Source: Ruminococcus sp. Phil11 (GTDB lineage Bacteria; Bacillota; Clostridia; Oscillospirales; Ruminococcaceae). Taken from it: 64,000 nucleotides of DNA. The notes beneath the pieces are model-generated. The model was not told where the DNA came from and ran no database searches. It saw nothing but the letters and a program-made list of their open reading frames with translations. The position numbers were made by a program, and so were the translations under genes. Below, piece by piece: positions 9,969 through 18,431 of the stretch. The DNA lies in contig MSGZ01000027.1 in assembly GCA_001940925.1 (NCBI GenBank), forward strand, positions 98,166 through 162,165. The letters run 5' to 3'. Numbering within the stretch: the stretch's first letter is position 1; every line of letters begins with the position of its first letter.

Positions 9969-11467
9969 ACAAGACCCTGAAAGGGATCATCGGCGGCACG
10001 GTGCTTCTGGCCGCGCTCGGCGGTGTGCTCGTTTTTCTGAACAAGACCGAACCGGATCCGGAGGAGGAGAGTTCAGCCTCCTCCGGTGTGGATGAGACCC
10101 CGCTCTGGCACGCCCATGCCGACGATATCAGCAGGATCGTCGTGGAAAAGGCGGACGGCACCTCGTTTACGGCAAACCGCCGGATCGACAAGACCAAAAC
10201 GACCGATCTGGACGGCAATGAGGTCACAGAGGATATCACGAACTATATTCTCGAGGGCTATGAGGATCTGCCGATGAATGTCACGGCGATCCGTACCCTT
10301 GCGACCCGTGCGCCGGAGCTTGCTTCGACCGGAACGGTCGTGGAACATGCCACAAAGGAAGATATGACGCGCTTCGGCTTCGACGATGCTGTGAAGGTGA
10401 CCTATTCGGTTGACCAGAACGATGATATCGTGTTTGTGATCGGCGGCAAGGCTCCGATCGACAACCAGCGTTATCTCCACATGGACGGCTCTGATACGAT
10501 TTATACGGTCAGCGGCATGGCTATGGATCCGTTCATGGAGGACGAAACGTATTATCTCGGCACAACGCTGAAAGAGGAGCAGGCGGACGACGATAAGACG
10601 ATTATCAAATCCGTCCGCATTGAGCGCAAGGATCTCGATTACGATTTCTATTTTGAGTATGATCCGTATTACTCGGAGAACAGCAACGGCGGTTCCATGG
10701 CACTGCATGTCATGAAGGAGCCGATCTATTCGCTGATCAGCGGTGACAAATCCGCGGCGGCAACGCACGGCATCTACGGCCTGACCGCCGCAGAGGTCGT
10801 CAAGCCGCACCCGACCCCGGAGGACGAAAAGAAATACGGCTTTTCGGATCCGTTCGCTGTGGTCACGACCAAGACCGATGCGGGCGATACCTGGGTGTTC
10901 AGCCTCGGCGACAGCTATCAGAATGAGGAAGGCGGCACCTTCTATTACGGTATGCTGGAAGGCATCAACTGCATTTACGGCTTCAGTGCTGACGATATCA
11001 TCTATGACAATCTGCAGGCTGAGGATATCATCTCGCGCAATGTTGTGGATACTTTCGTCTGGGATATCGGCAAGCTGACCTATGAAGCTGACGGCACGAA
11101 GCTGGAGTTCTCCGGCGTCGGCAAGGATAAGTCCGACTATGTGCTCAAGTATAAGGGGCAGGAGCAGGATGAAGACGGCCTGGAACGCTACCGCAAGCTG
11201 TACACCTACGTGCTGCAGACGAAGGCAGAGGAGATCGTCTATGACGAGGTCAAGCTGCCGGAGAAGCCGATGGCAGAGATCAAACTGGAGCGTCAGGACG
11301 GCCAGCACGGCTATGATATTGCGTTCTACGATGCAGGCGACATGAAGGCGTATATCATGGTGAACGGCGATGTGCGGTTCCGCTGCCGCAAGTCCTACGT
11401 CGAGACGCTGGTCTCGAATATCAAGATCTTTGATGATACCGACAAGGAATTCACGATGACATGGTGA
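9965..11467 (+). CDS. DUF4340-type membrane-anchored extracytoplasmic protein
   Basis: 500 residues. An N-terminal membrane helix (GIIGGTVLLAALGGVLVFL) anchors a large extracytoplasmic region with repeated short strand patterns, including DDISRIVVEKADGTSFTAN and a later FGFDDAVKVTYSV. This matches the DUF4340 proteins that follow GldG in Gld-type ABC operons. It overlaps the GldG-like stop (ATGA). No catalytic motif is visible. It probably works as a periplasmic or cell-wall-side partner of the ABC complex, by inference from synteny only. Confidence 0.82.
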   Translation: MNKTLKGIIGGTVLLAALGGVLVFLNKTEPDPEEESSASSGVDETPLWHAHADDISRIVVEKADGTSFTANRRIDKTKTTDLDGNEVTEDITNYILEGYEDLPMNVTAIRTLATRAPELASTGTVVEHATKEDMTRFGFDDAVKVTYSVDQNDDIVFVIGGKAPIDNQRYLHMDGSDTIYTVSGMAMDPFMEDETYYLGTTLKEEQADDDKTIIKSVRIERKDLDYDFYFEYDPYYSENSNGGSMALHVMKEPIYSLISGDKSAAATHGIYGLTAAEVVKPHPTPEDEKKYGFSDPFAVVTTKTDAGDTWVFSLGDSYQNEEGGTFYYGMLEGINCIYGFSADDIIYDNLQAEDIISRNVVDTFVWDIGKLTYEADGTKLEFSGVGKDKSDYVLKYKGQEQDEDGLERYRKLYTYVLQTKAEEIVYDEVKLPEKPMAEIKLERQDGQHGYDIAFYDAGDMKAYIMVNGDVRFRCRKSYVETLVSNIKIFDDTDKEFTMTW

Positions 11468-11502
11468 TCGGGATTCCGCATGAGAAGAAAGGGAGGTTTC
11501 CC

Positions 11503-11787
11503 GTGAGCGAGAGCTACTTTACCTATAAATCACGCCCGGTCGTCCGCAGCGGCAAGACGATCTATTACGGCAGCATGGCGCAGCCCTATGTCGTGATGAT
11601 GAACGTCACCGCGGAGACGGAGGAAAATCAGGTGATGACCGCGTCCGAGATCAAGTGTTATCTGATGAAAACGGACAAGAGCCTGAACCCGATGGAGGCG
11701 ATCACGAAAACTGCAGTCCGCCCGACGCTGTATGAAGCACTGGAGCTTGCAGCCGCATGGCTGAAATCCACCGAGCGGTCCGCGTAA
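11503..11787 (+). CDS. Small hypothetical protein at the end of the Gld-like operon
   Basis: 94 residues starting at GTG 11503, six bases after an ideal GGGAGG site; an upstream in-frame ATG at 11461 lies inside the previous gene and lacks such a site. It has no signal peptide or transmembrane helix and contains a predicted beta-rich core (YYGSMAQPYVVMMNVTAE) followed by a helix. I do not recognise the family. It lies 35 bases after the DUF4340 gene and just before a strong terminator, so it is probably the last gene of the operon. Confidence 0.7.
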   Translation: MSESYFTYKSRPVVRSGKTIYYGSMAQPYVVMMNVTAETEENQVMTASEIKCYLMKTDKSLNPMEAITKTAVRPTLYEALELAAAWLKSTERSA

Positions 11788-11796
11788 GGATCACAA

Positions 11797-11830
11797 AAAA
11801 GGACGCTGATGCTGCAATCGGCGTCCTTTT
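11797..11830 (+). terminator. Intrinsic terminator of the Gld-like operon
   Basis: Inverted repeat AAAAGGACGC / GCGTCCTTTT with a 14-base loop, ending in a T run, 10 bases after the stop of the small terminal gene. The flanking A and T tracts make it usable in both directions. Confidence 0.85.
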
Positions 11831-11851
11831 CGTTTGATGATGCATAAAAGA

Positions 11852-11880
11852 ACGGCACTGACTGCATTCGTCAGTGCCGT
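11852..11880 (-). terminator. Intrinsic terminator downstream of the symporter gene
   Basis: Perfect inverted repeat ACGGCACTGA / TCAGTGCCGT with a 9-base loop, 30 bases past the stop of the minus-strand symporter gene. On the minus strand the stem is followed by TTCTTTTATGC, a moderate U-tract. Confidence 0.8.
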
Positions 11881-11909
11881 TTGTGCATGCGTTTGAGATC
11901 GTGCGAAGA

Positions 11910-13460
11910 TCAGATCATTTTGCCGACCTCGTCGTATTCCTCCAGCACAGCCTTCTCGGGCTCTGCGGTGACGAGCGAGACCACAACAATCGCGATGAGT
12001 GCACAGATGAATGCAGGCAGCAGCTCGTAGATATCCCATGCGCCGCCGAGCGGACGGACAAGGAACTTCCAGACGAAGATCATCACGCCGCCGACGACCA
12101 GACCGGAAACAGCACCCCATTTGTTCGAGCGTTTCCAGAACAGCGCGGTCAGCATGACGGGACCGAATGTTGCGCCGAAGCCTGCCCATGCGAAGGAAAC
12201 GACACGGAACACAGAGCTGTCCGGATCCCATGCGAGGATGACACCGAGGACCGCGATGACGACCAGCACACAGCGCGCAACCAGCATCGACTGCTTTTCG
12301 TTTAGCTTCATCTTGAACACGCCCTTCATGATGTTCTCAGACATCGAGGAGGACGCCGCCAGAAGCTGGGAATCCGATGTGGACATCGTGCAGGCAAGGA
12401 TGCCCGCGAAGATCAGACCTGCGATGATCGCAGCGAGGAAGCCGTGCTTGGAAAGCAGCATTGCAATTTCCATAACGACCGTTTCAGACGCATTGCTGCC
12501 CGCACCGAACAGCGTTTTCAGGCTGCCGTTTGCGGAAAGCTGGTTGCCGATAAAGCCGATGACGATCGCGACGCCCATTGCAATGACGACCCAGATGCTC
12601 GCGATGCGGCGGGAAAGCTTGATCTTCTTCTCGTCCTCGATCGCCATGAAGCGCAGCAGGATATGCGGCATACCGAAGTATCCGAGACCCCATGCCAGCG
12701 TCGAGACGATCGGCAGGAATCCGTAGCCGGTCTGTGAGAAGGAACCGTCCTTGTTCAGGGAACGCGTGACAGTCAGATGCAGGTAATCCGGCAGTGCCTT
12801 GGCGTTCTCCATGACAGCACCCCAGCCGCCCGCTGTACTGACACCGAACAGAACAATGATAATCAGTGCGGTCGTCATGACGATGCTCTGGATCAGGTCG
12901 GTGAAGCTTGCCGCGAGGAAACCGCCCATGCTCGTATAGGAGATGATGATGATCGCGGCAATGATCATGGCCGTGTGATACTCCATGCCGAACAGCGTAC
13001 CGAACAGCTTGCCGCAGGCCGAGAAGCCCGATGCGGTATACGGTACGAAAAAGATCAGGATGATGACAGCCGCCACGCAGGAAAGAATGTGCTTGTCATC
13101 GTGGTAGCGGTCGGAGAAGAAGTCCGGGATCGTAATGGAGCCGGTTTTCTGCGAGTAAACGCGCAGACGCTTTGCAACGAACAGCCAGTTCAGGTATGTA
13201 CCGATCGCAAGGCCGATCGCTGTCCAGCCTGCCTCGGCCAGACCGCAGAGATAGGCGACGCCCGGCAGACCCATGAGCAGCCACGAGCTCATGTCAGATG
13301 CCTCCGCACTCATGGCCGATACCAGCGGTCCCAGTTTTCTGCCGCCCAGATAAAAGTCACTGACATCCTTGTTTTTCTTTGAAAATACAGCACCGATTGC
13401 GATCATGCCGCCGAGATAGACAATAATCGTAATGAGAATGCCGACAATATTGGATTCCAT
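11910..13460 (-). CDS. putP: Sodium/solute symporter, PutP (sodium/proline) type
   Basis: 516-residue SSS-family transporter with about 13 membrane helices. The family features are the N-terminal YLGGRKLGPLVSAMSAEASDMSSWLLMG segment region (sodium-binding Ser residues), the GYFGMPHILLRFMA motif characteristic of PutP, and FAGILACTMSTSDSQLLAASS. It most likely imports L-proline with sodium; pantothenate or other substrates are possible within the family. A GGGAGG site precedes the ATG. It lies 44 bases downstream of fhs on the same strand with no terminator between them, so it may be co-transcribed. Confidence 0.9.
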   Translation of the reverse strand: MESNIVGILITIIVYLGGMIAIGAVFSKKNKDVSDFYLGGRKLGPLVSAMSAEASDMSSWLLMGLPGVAYLCGLAEAGWTAIGLAIGTYLNWLFVAKRLRVYSQKTGSITIPDFFSDRYHDDKHILSCVAAVIILIFFVPYTASGFSACGKLFGTLFGMEYHTAMIIAAIIIISYTSMGGFLAASFTDLIQSIVMTTALIIIVLFGVSTAGGWGAVMENAKALPDYLHLTVTRSLNKDGSFSQTGYGFLPIVSTLAWGLGYFGMPHILLRFMAIEDEKKIKLSRRIASIWVVIAMGVAIVIGFIGNQLSANGSLKTLFGAGSNASETVVMEIAMLLSKHGFLAAIIAGLIFAGILACTMSTSDSQLLAASSSMSENIMKGVFKMKLNEKQSMLVARCVLVVIAVLGVILAWDPDSSVFRVVSFAWAGFGATFGPVMLTALFWKRSNKWGAVSGLVVGGVMIFVWKFLVRPLGGAWDIYELLPAFICALIAIVVVSLVTAEPEKAVLEEYDEVGKMI

Positions 13461-13504
13461 TGGATTGTAAACCTCCCTTTTTTCATTTGTTTGTATCTTC
13501 TGAA

Positions 13505-15172
13505 TCAGAACAGACCCGAGATTCTGCCGTCTGCATCGACGTCGATATTCTCTGCGGCAGGCTTTTTCGGCAGACCCGGCATCGTCATGATGTCACCGGT
13601 CAGCGCGACAATGAATCCTGCACCTGCGGAGACCTTGACATTCCGGATTGTGACGGTGAAGCCTGACGGTGCGCCGAGCACATCCTTGTCATCGGTGAAG
13701 CTGTACTGCGTTTTCGCCATGCAGACAGGCAGCTTGTCGAAGCCGAGTGCGGTGAGCTGTGCGATCTGCTTCTGTGCCGCGGGGAGAATGTTGATGCCGT
13801 CGCCGTGATAAACACGTTTGACGATCGCTTCGATCTTCTCCTCGATCGTGCTGTCGAGCTGATACGAGAACGAGAAGTCACCCTTTTCCTCCTCGCAGAG
13901 CCTAACGACCTCGCGGGCGAGCTCCTCGCCGCCCTTGCCGCCTTCCGCCCAGACGGTCGAAAGCTTCACATTGACGCCGAGCTCCTTGCACTTCTCAATG
14001 ATGAGATTGATTTCTGCATCGGTATCGGTCGGGAAGCGGTTGATCGCCACAACGGACGGCAGCTTGTAGACCTCCTTGATATTGGAGACATGACGGAGCA
14101 GATTCGGCAGACCCGCTTCAAGCGCCGCGAGATTCTCATTGCCGAGCTCTGTCTTGGCAAGGCCGCCGTGGAGCTTCAGTGCGCGGACGGTCGCGACAAT
14201 GACGACCGCCGACGGCGTCAGTCCTGCCATGCGGCACTTGATATCGAGGAATTTTTCCGCGCCGAGGTCCGCACCGAAGCCGGCCTCCGTGATCGCATAA
14301 TCGCCGAGCTGCAGCGCGGTCTTTGTCGCAAGAACGGAGTTGCAGCCGTGCGCGATATTTGCAAACGGGCCGCCGTGCACGAGCGCGGGCGTGCCCTCAA
14401 GCGTCTGCACGAGGTTCGGCTTCAGCGCATCCTTTAAGAGTGCGGTCATGGCACCGACGGCGTTCAGGTCGCCTGCCGTGACAGGCTTTTCGTCGTAGGT
14501 ATATGCGACAACGATGCGGGAGAGCCGTTCCTTCAGATCGGTGATCGAATTTGCAAGGCAGAACACCGCCATGATCTCCGAGGCGACGGTAATGTCATAG
14601 CCGTCCTCACGCGGGACGCCGTTGATCCGGCCGCCGAGACCGTCCGTGATGAAGCGGAGCTGCCGGTCGTTCATATCGACGCAGCGCTTCCATGTGATGC
14701 GGCGCGGGTCGATATTCAGTGCATTGCCCTGATAGATGTGATTGTCGAGCATCGCTGCGAGCAGATTGTTCGCTGCACCGATCGCGTGGAAATCACCTGT
14801 GAAATGCAGGTTGATATCCTCCATCGGGACGACCTGCGCATAGCCGCCGCCTGCCGCACCGCCCTTGATGCCGAAAACCGGCCCGAGAGAGGGCTCACGC
14901 AGCGCGACCATGACATTTTTCCCGATGCGGCGCATACCGTCCGCAAGACCGATCGTGGTCGTGGTCTTGCCCTCACCGGCAGCGGTCGGATTGATCGCGG
15001 TGACGAGCACGAGCTTGCCCTGTTTGTTCGACTTGGGGAGCTTTCCGAGGTCGATCTTCGCCTTGTAGCGTCCGTACTGCTCCAGCGCGTCGTCCGGGAT
15101 CCCGGCGGTCTCTGCGATTTCCGTGATCGGGTGCATGGGAATGGATTGCGCGATTTCAATGTCTGTAAGCAT
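13505..15172 (-). CDS. fhs: Formate-tetrahydrofolate ligase
   Basis: 555 residues, the normal length for the family. It condenses formate and THF with ATP to give 10-formyl-THF for purine synthesis and one-carbon metabolism. Seen: the P-loop [50 protein letters not shown] blocks (given here as separate conserved stretches in the family) and [23 protein letters not shown] region. The start at 15172 has AGGAGG eight bases upstream; an earlier in-frame start (15211) lacks a site and would lie close to the mapped promoter. The promoter is at 15219-15248. Confidence 0.97.
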   Translation of the reverse strand: MLTDIEIAQSIPMHPITEIAETAGIPDDALEQYGRYKAKIDLGKLPKSNKQGKLVLVTAINPTAAGEGKTTTTIGLADGMRRIGKNVMVALREPSLGPVFGIKGGAAGGGYAQVVPMEDINLHFTGDFHAIGAANNLLAAMLDNHIYQGNALNIDPRRITWKRCVDMNDRQLRFITDGLGGRINGVPREDGYDITVASEIMAVFCLANSITDLKERLSRIVVAYTYDEKPVTAGDLNAVGAMTALLKDALKPNLVQTLEGTPALVHGGPFANIAHGCNSVLATKTALQLGDYAITEAGFGADLGAEKFLDIKCRMAGLTPSAVVIVATVRALKLHGGLAKTELGNENLAALEAGLPNLLRHVSNIKEVYKLPSVVAINRFPTDTDAEINLIIEKCKELGVNVKLSTVWAEGGKGGEELAREVVRLCEEEKGDFSFSYQLDSTIEEKIEAIVKRVYHGDGINILPAAQKQIAQLTALGFDKLPVCMAKTQYSFTDDKDVLGAPSGFTVTIRNVKVSAGAGFIVALTGDIMTMPGLPKKPAAENIDVDADGRISGLF

Positions 15173-15218
15173 ATTGCGTTCCTCCTGCACATAAATTTGC
15201 ATGATATGCAATAAATAA

Positions 15219-15248
15219 AGTATAACACAGAATATGCTGATTTGTCAA
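15219..15248 (-). promoter_or_regulatory. Sigma-A promoter of fhs
   Basis: On the minus strand TTGACA is separated by 18 bases from TATACT; the predicted transcript starts about 35-40 bases before the fhs ATG. Confidence 0.75.
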
Positions 15249-15325
15249 TTCTAACTTGTCTTTTTTCTGTGATTTTTCTGTTTGAAGCGTAACTGCATTG
15301 TAATGAATTATTCACCGCCCTGTTG

Positions 15326-15354
15326 TTGTAATCGGCTGCGGTTTATGATACAAT
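15326..15354 (+). promoter_or_regulatory. Sigma-A-like promoter of the VWA lipoprotein gene
   Basis: TTGTAA, 17 bases, TACAAT. Predicted transcription starts near 15361, leaving a ~128-base leader that contains a long hairpin. Confidence 0.55.
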
Positions 15355-15387
15355 GTTGTCAATGAAGGAAACACCGGAGGAGAGGAT

Positions 15388-15463
15388 CGGAACGCCGCCG
15401 TACAAAGCAGACCCGGCAAGCGTCGGGTCAGGCTGAAAGGCGCTTTGTACGCGGCATGTTCCG
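15388..15463 (+). ncRNA. Structured 5' leader (unassigned cis-regulatory RNA candidate)
   Basis: The leader of the VWA gene can fold into one long interrupted stem: CGGAAC (15388) pairs with GTTCCG (ending 15463), and GCCGCCGTACAAAGC pairs with GCTTTGTACGCGGC with a single bulge. Inside lies a second perfect hairpin GACCCG/CGGGTC (15410-15429). I compared it by eye with TPP, FMN, SAM, glycine, THF, c-di-GMP I and II, and fluoride riboswitch consensus elements and matched none. It is not followed by a U-run, so it is not a simple terminator. Confidence 0.45.
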
Positions 15464-15488
15464 GGAGTACGGAGAAAGGAGGACGGTC

Positions 15489-16835
15489 ATGCGCAGAAGA
15501 TTCATTTCACTGCTCGCAGCGGGATTGCTGCCGGCTGCACTGCTCTGCAGCTGCGGCGCGGATAAAGCAGAGACTGCTGCGGATATCCCGGCAAAGCCGG
15601 ACGCATCGTTCTCCGCAGGTGAAAGTGCCGGCGCATCCGAGGATGCATTCTTCGCCAAGGAAGCGGCGGAGGAAGCCGTCGATTATATGCCGGATGCCGT
15701 ACTCAATGACGCGGAACCGGCCGCGCCCGCCGATGATGACGGCGCGCCTTCTCCGGAGGGGGAGATCCCCGAATCGCAGAGCGAATCCGTGACCGAGCCC
15801 CCGCCCGATGACGGCTCTCAGCCCTTTGTGCTGACCGCGGGCGAGTGGAACGATAACGCAAACTGGGGATTCTTCACGAATCTGGTGCATACCGGCAGGA
15901 TTGCATTCCCGTCCTACGGGCTGGATCCGGTGCATAAAATGCAGGTGACGGTCAAAAACGGGGAGACGTCTGTTGCCAATCAGAATGTCACGCTGCTGGA
16001 CGGCGAAACAGCGATCTGGAAGGCCAAGACCGACAAGTCCGGCACCGCGTATCTCTTTTATCCGGCAAACGGCAGAGAGGCAAAGCAGTATACGCTGCGG
16101 ACAGAGGGTGCCGCGGATACAGTCTGCGAGGTGCCTGCGGATGATACTTCGCAGCAGGGCGGTTCGAGTGTGCCGCAGCTCAGCTATACGGTCGATACGG
16201 CGAATGCATCCGTTTCGTATCAGAAAACCGAGGTCATGTTCATTCTGGACACGACCGGCTCGATGGGTGACGAGATTACCTATCTGCAAAAGGACTTCTC
16301 CGCAATTGCGGGTGAGGTCGCTGACGAAAATATGACGTTCTCGGTCAATTTCTACAAGGACGAGGGCGATACCTATGTCACACGCTGCAATCCGTTTACG
16401 GATGACATTACGGCTGTGCAGAGCACGCTGAACCAGGAATACGCAGACGGCGGCGGCGATTCGCCGGAGGCTGTTGCGCAGATTCTGGACGAGGTCATCA
16501 CGAACGGTTCATGGAGTGCAGATACGAACAAGATCGCATTTCTGATCTTCGATGCGCCGCCGCATTCCGGTTCTGCCGAGGAGGAAAAGCTGCTGACTGC
16601 AGCCTGCTCGGCTGCGGAGCAGGGCATTCATCTGGTCCCAGTTGTCGCCTCGAATGCAGAGCGCGAAACCGAGCTTTTCGGCAGAGCACTTGCCATTATG
16701 ACCAACAGTAATTATGTTTTCCTGACCGACGATTCGGGCATCGGCGAAGCGCATCTGGAGCCGATCATCGGCGATTATCAGGTCGAGCTTTTACACGATA
16801 TCATCGTGCGCAATATAAGGGGGATCGCATCATGA
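15489..16835 (+). CDS. Secreted lipoprotein with von Willebrand factor A domain
   Basis: 448 residues. A signal peptide ends in a lipobox-like LLCSC, so the mature protein is probably lipid-anchored. An acidic, Pro/Ala/Glu-rich linker follows, then a beta-sandwich-like stretch, and from ~245 a VWA domain whose MIDAS motif DTTGSMG is intact, with the later FLIFDAPPH and TNSNYVFLTDD segments of the family. VWA domains bind metal and protein ligands at the surface. The ATG at 15489 follows AAAGGAGGACG. Its stop overlaps the start of a 49-aa gene (ATGA). The upstream structured leader suggests RNA-level control. Confidence 0.85.
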   Translation: MRRRFISLLAAGLLPAALLCSCGADKAETAADIPAKPDASFSAGESAGASEDAFFAKEAAEEAVDYMPDAVLNDAEPAAPADDDGAPSPEGEIPESQSESVTEPPPDDGSQPFVLTAGEWNDNANWGFFTNLVHTGRIAFPSYGLDPVHKMQVTVKNGETSVANQNVTLLDGETAIWKAKTDKSGTAYLFYPANGREAKQYTLRTEGAADTVCEVPADDTSQQGGSSVPQLSYTVDTANASVSYQKTEVMFILDTTGSMGDEITYLQKDFSAIAGEVADENMTFSVNFYKDEGDTYVTRCNPFTDDITAVQSTLNQEYADGGGDSPEAVAQILDEVITNGSWSADTNKIAFLIFDAPPHSGSAEEEKLLTAACSAAEQGIHLVPVVASNAERETELFGRALAIMTNSNYVFLTDDSGIGEAHLEPIIGDYQVELLHDIIVRNIRGIAS

Positions 16836-16981
16836 AACACCGTACACCTGCCGCTGTAACGGCCAATAAGATCATTCAGACGGTACTCTTTGCGATACTC
16901 TGCTGCTCGGCGATGACGCTGACGGTCCATGCGGAGAACGCTTCTCCTGCGGATGCGCAGTATGAAATGACGATCGACTGA
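16832..16981 (+). CDS. Small secreted peptide coupled to the VWA lipoprotein gene
   Basis: A 49-residue frame that starts inside the VWA stop codon (ATGA) and follows AGGGGG in the upstream coding sequence. It has a basic N-terminus, a hydrophobic helix (TVLFAILCCSAMTLTV) and a likely signal-peptidase site VHA/EN, leaving a mature acidic tail of about 16 residues (AENASPADAQYEMTID end). No homology is recognised. The coupling and a strong terminator immediately after it support a real gene, possibly a partner or anchor peptide of the VWA protein; that role is inference. Confidence 0.6.
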   Translation: MKHRTPAAVTANKIIQTVLFAILCCSAMTLTVHAENASPADAQYEMTID

Positions 16982-17008
16982 ACCCTTCACTTCCTTTCAT
17001 AAACAGCA

Positions 17009-17046
17009 GAGCGGCCGGTGTGCACGATGCATACCGGCCGCTTTGC
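17009..17046 (+). terminator. Intrinsic terminator after the VWA/peptide operon
   Basis: Perfect stem GCGGCCGGT / ACCGGCCGC with a 13-base loop, followed by TTTGCGCTTT, 30 bases after the 49-aa gene. Confidence 0.8.
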
Positions 17047-17116
17047 GCTTTATGAAGATTTGTTGAAGCTTCTGTGAAAGCTGCGGATATTTCACGCGGT
17101 TTTCACTTTGTTACAA

Positions 17117-17190
17117 TATAATGACAGCAACACCCGCTTCGGACCGTGCGCGAGATTCGCGTGCAGAATAAGGTCTGCTGCGGGCGTTGC
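17117..17190 (+). ncRNA. Possible small structured RNA
   Basis: A TATAAT at 17117-17122 is followed, at the expected start point, by an 11-bp stem GCAACACCCGC (17127) / GCGGGCGTTGC (ending 17190) enclosing a second 8-bp hairpin GTGCGCGA/TCGCGTGC around the loop GAT. No good -35 box and no U-tract are seen, and no plus-strand gene follows before the convergent alkD-like gene. It could instead be part of the 3' end of that convergent transcript. Confidence 0.25.
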
Positions 17191-17202
17191 CAATTGTACT
17201 GT

Positions 17203-17886
17203 TTATTTTCCGCGCAGCGTCCGGAGATAATCCTTTGTTTCATCCGGGATGCGGCGGCTTTCGATCGCCTTCTGAATTGTTTTGCGGTGCACCCATTCCG
17301 TCAGCCGGTGTTCAGTCAGATAGGGCAGGATCGCGTCCGGCTGTTTGGCGAGTGCCGTCGCGAAATACCACGCGATTTCCATATTGATATAGTACATGTC
17401 CGACTGCACCGCGGCGACCTGTTCGGCGTATTCCGGCCTGAACCGCGCATCGAGGAAATGCTGCATCAGCATCCCGATGCCGAACCGCACCGTATAGGGC
17501 TGCGGACTTTTGAGCCAGCGGCCGATCGCCGGCAGCAGACGCTCCGCATCCTTCCGGAACACGGCAGGGGAGAGCTGGTCGCAGGTCGCCCAGTTGTTGA
17601 CATAGGGCAGGAATGCCTCGACCGCGGCAAGGCAGTCGTCAAACGGTTTGATGCGCGCGATCAGAAATGCATGGAGCTGGTTCTCGTCGAAGTATGTATG
17701 CGGCAGCGTGTGCAGAAATTCGCGTACCGCTGCGGAATCAAGGTCAAGCGACTTTGCGAGTGCCCGCAGCGGGGGCGTCCGGCAGCCGAGGATCTGCTCC
17801 GGCGGGATATCCGGCAGCAGGCGGCCGACAAAAACGGCGTTGTCCGGGTCGGCAATCGTGCGGAGCTGTTCCTGAATGGTTTGCAT
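17203..17886 (-). CDS. DNA alkylation repair protein, AlkD-like HEAT-repeat glycosylase
   Basis: 227 residues, predicted all-helical, matching the AlkD/PF08713 family that excises alkylated purines without base flipping. Typical segments are GCRTPPLRALAKSL near the N-terminus, NNWATCDQLSP (the conserved Trp-Asp region), VRFGIGMLMQHFLD and MEIAWYFATALAKQ. The start at 17886 has GAGGAG upstream; an earlier ATG at 17901 overlaps that site. It sits 11 bases after the kinase-like gene on the same strand, so the two are probably co-transcribed. Confidence 0.85.
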   Translation of the reverse strand: MQTIQEQLRTIADPDNAVFVGRLLPDIPPEQILGCRTPPLRALAKSLDLDSAAVREFLHTLPHTYFDENQLHAFLIARIKPFDDCLAAVEAFLPYVNNWATCDQLSPAVFRKDAERLLPAIGRWLKSPQPYTVRFGIGMLMQHFLDARFRPEYAEQVAAVQSDMYYINMEIAWYFATALAKQPDAILPYLTEHRLTEWVHRKTIQKAIESRRIPDETKDYLRTLRGK

Positions 17887-17897
17887 ATTCGTTCTCC

Positions 17898-18416
17898 TCA
17901 TAGTTTGCTGAACTTTTCGATATCGTATTCACGGTCGATCAGGATGTAATCAAGCCCCGCCTGTTCGCAGCCCTGCAGGTAGTAACGGTTATCTGCCTTG
18001 ACTGCTTCGATCGTGAGATCCGGGTCGGGGATCCTGCTTTCGATCACGTTTTCGTAACCGGTGATCTCCGCAAAATGACGCTCGATATAGGCATCGCTCA
18101 TCACCAGACAGATGTATCTGATCTGTTCCAGATACGCAGCATCAAAGCTGTTTTTCCAGCCGAACGGGATATAGCAGCCCTCGACGATCAGATTCTGCTT
18201 GTTTTCGATCGCTGTCTTGACGATCTCTTTCAGGATGCCCCAGAGGTAATCCGTCAGATCATCGTCATCGTAAGGCGTCAGCGCGGTCTGCCCGCTGCGG
18301 ATGAGCCCCATTTTCAAATGGTCGGCAGACAGATACGGGTAATGATACCGTTCGAGCATTTTTTGTGCCAGCAGCGTTTTTCCCGTATGGGAAGCGCCGG
18401 TAATCAGTATGACCAT
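17898..18416 (-). CDS. P-loop kinase-like protein
   Basis: 172 residues. The N-terminal Walker A is ITGASHTGKTLLAQ, followed by an adenylate-kinase-like fold: YLSADHLKMGLI resembles the acceptor-binding helix and NLIVEGCYIPFGW the Walker B strand region. It looks like a small nucleoside/sugar kinase or 2-phosphoglycerate-kinase-type protein; the substrate cannot be assigned. It belongs to the minus-strand run MFS-GNAT-kinase-AlkD with gaps of 15 and 11 bases. Confidence 0.72.
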   Translation of the reverse strand: MVILITGASHTGKTLLAQKMLERYHYPYLSADHLKMGLIRSGQTALTPYDDDDLTDYLWGILKEIVKTAIENKQNLIVEGCYIPFGWKNSFDAAYLEQIRYICLVMSDAYIERHFAEITGYENVIESRIPDPDLTIEAVKADNRYYLQGCEQAGLDYILIDREYDIEKFSKL

Positions 18417-18431
18417 GGCTGCGCGATCCTT

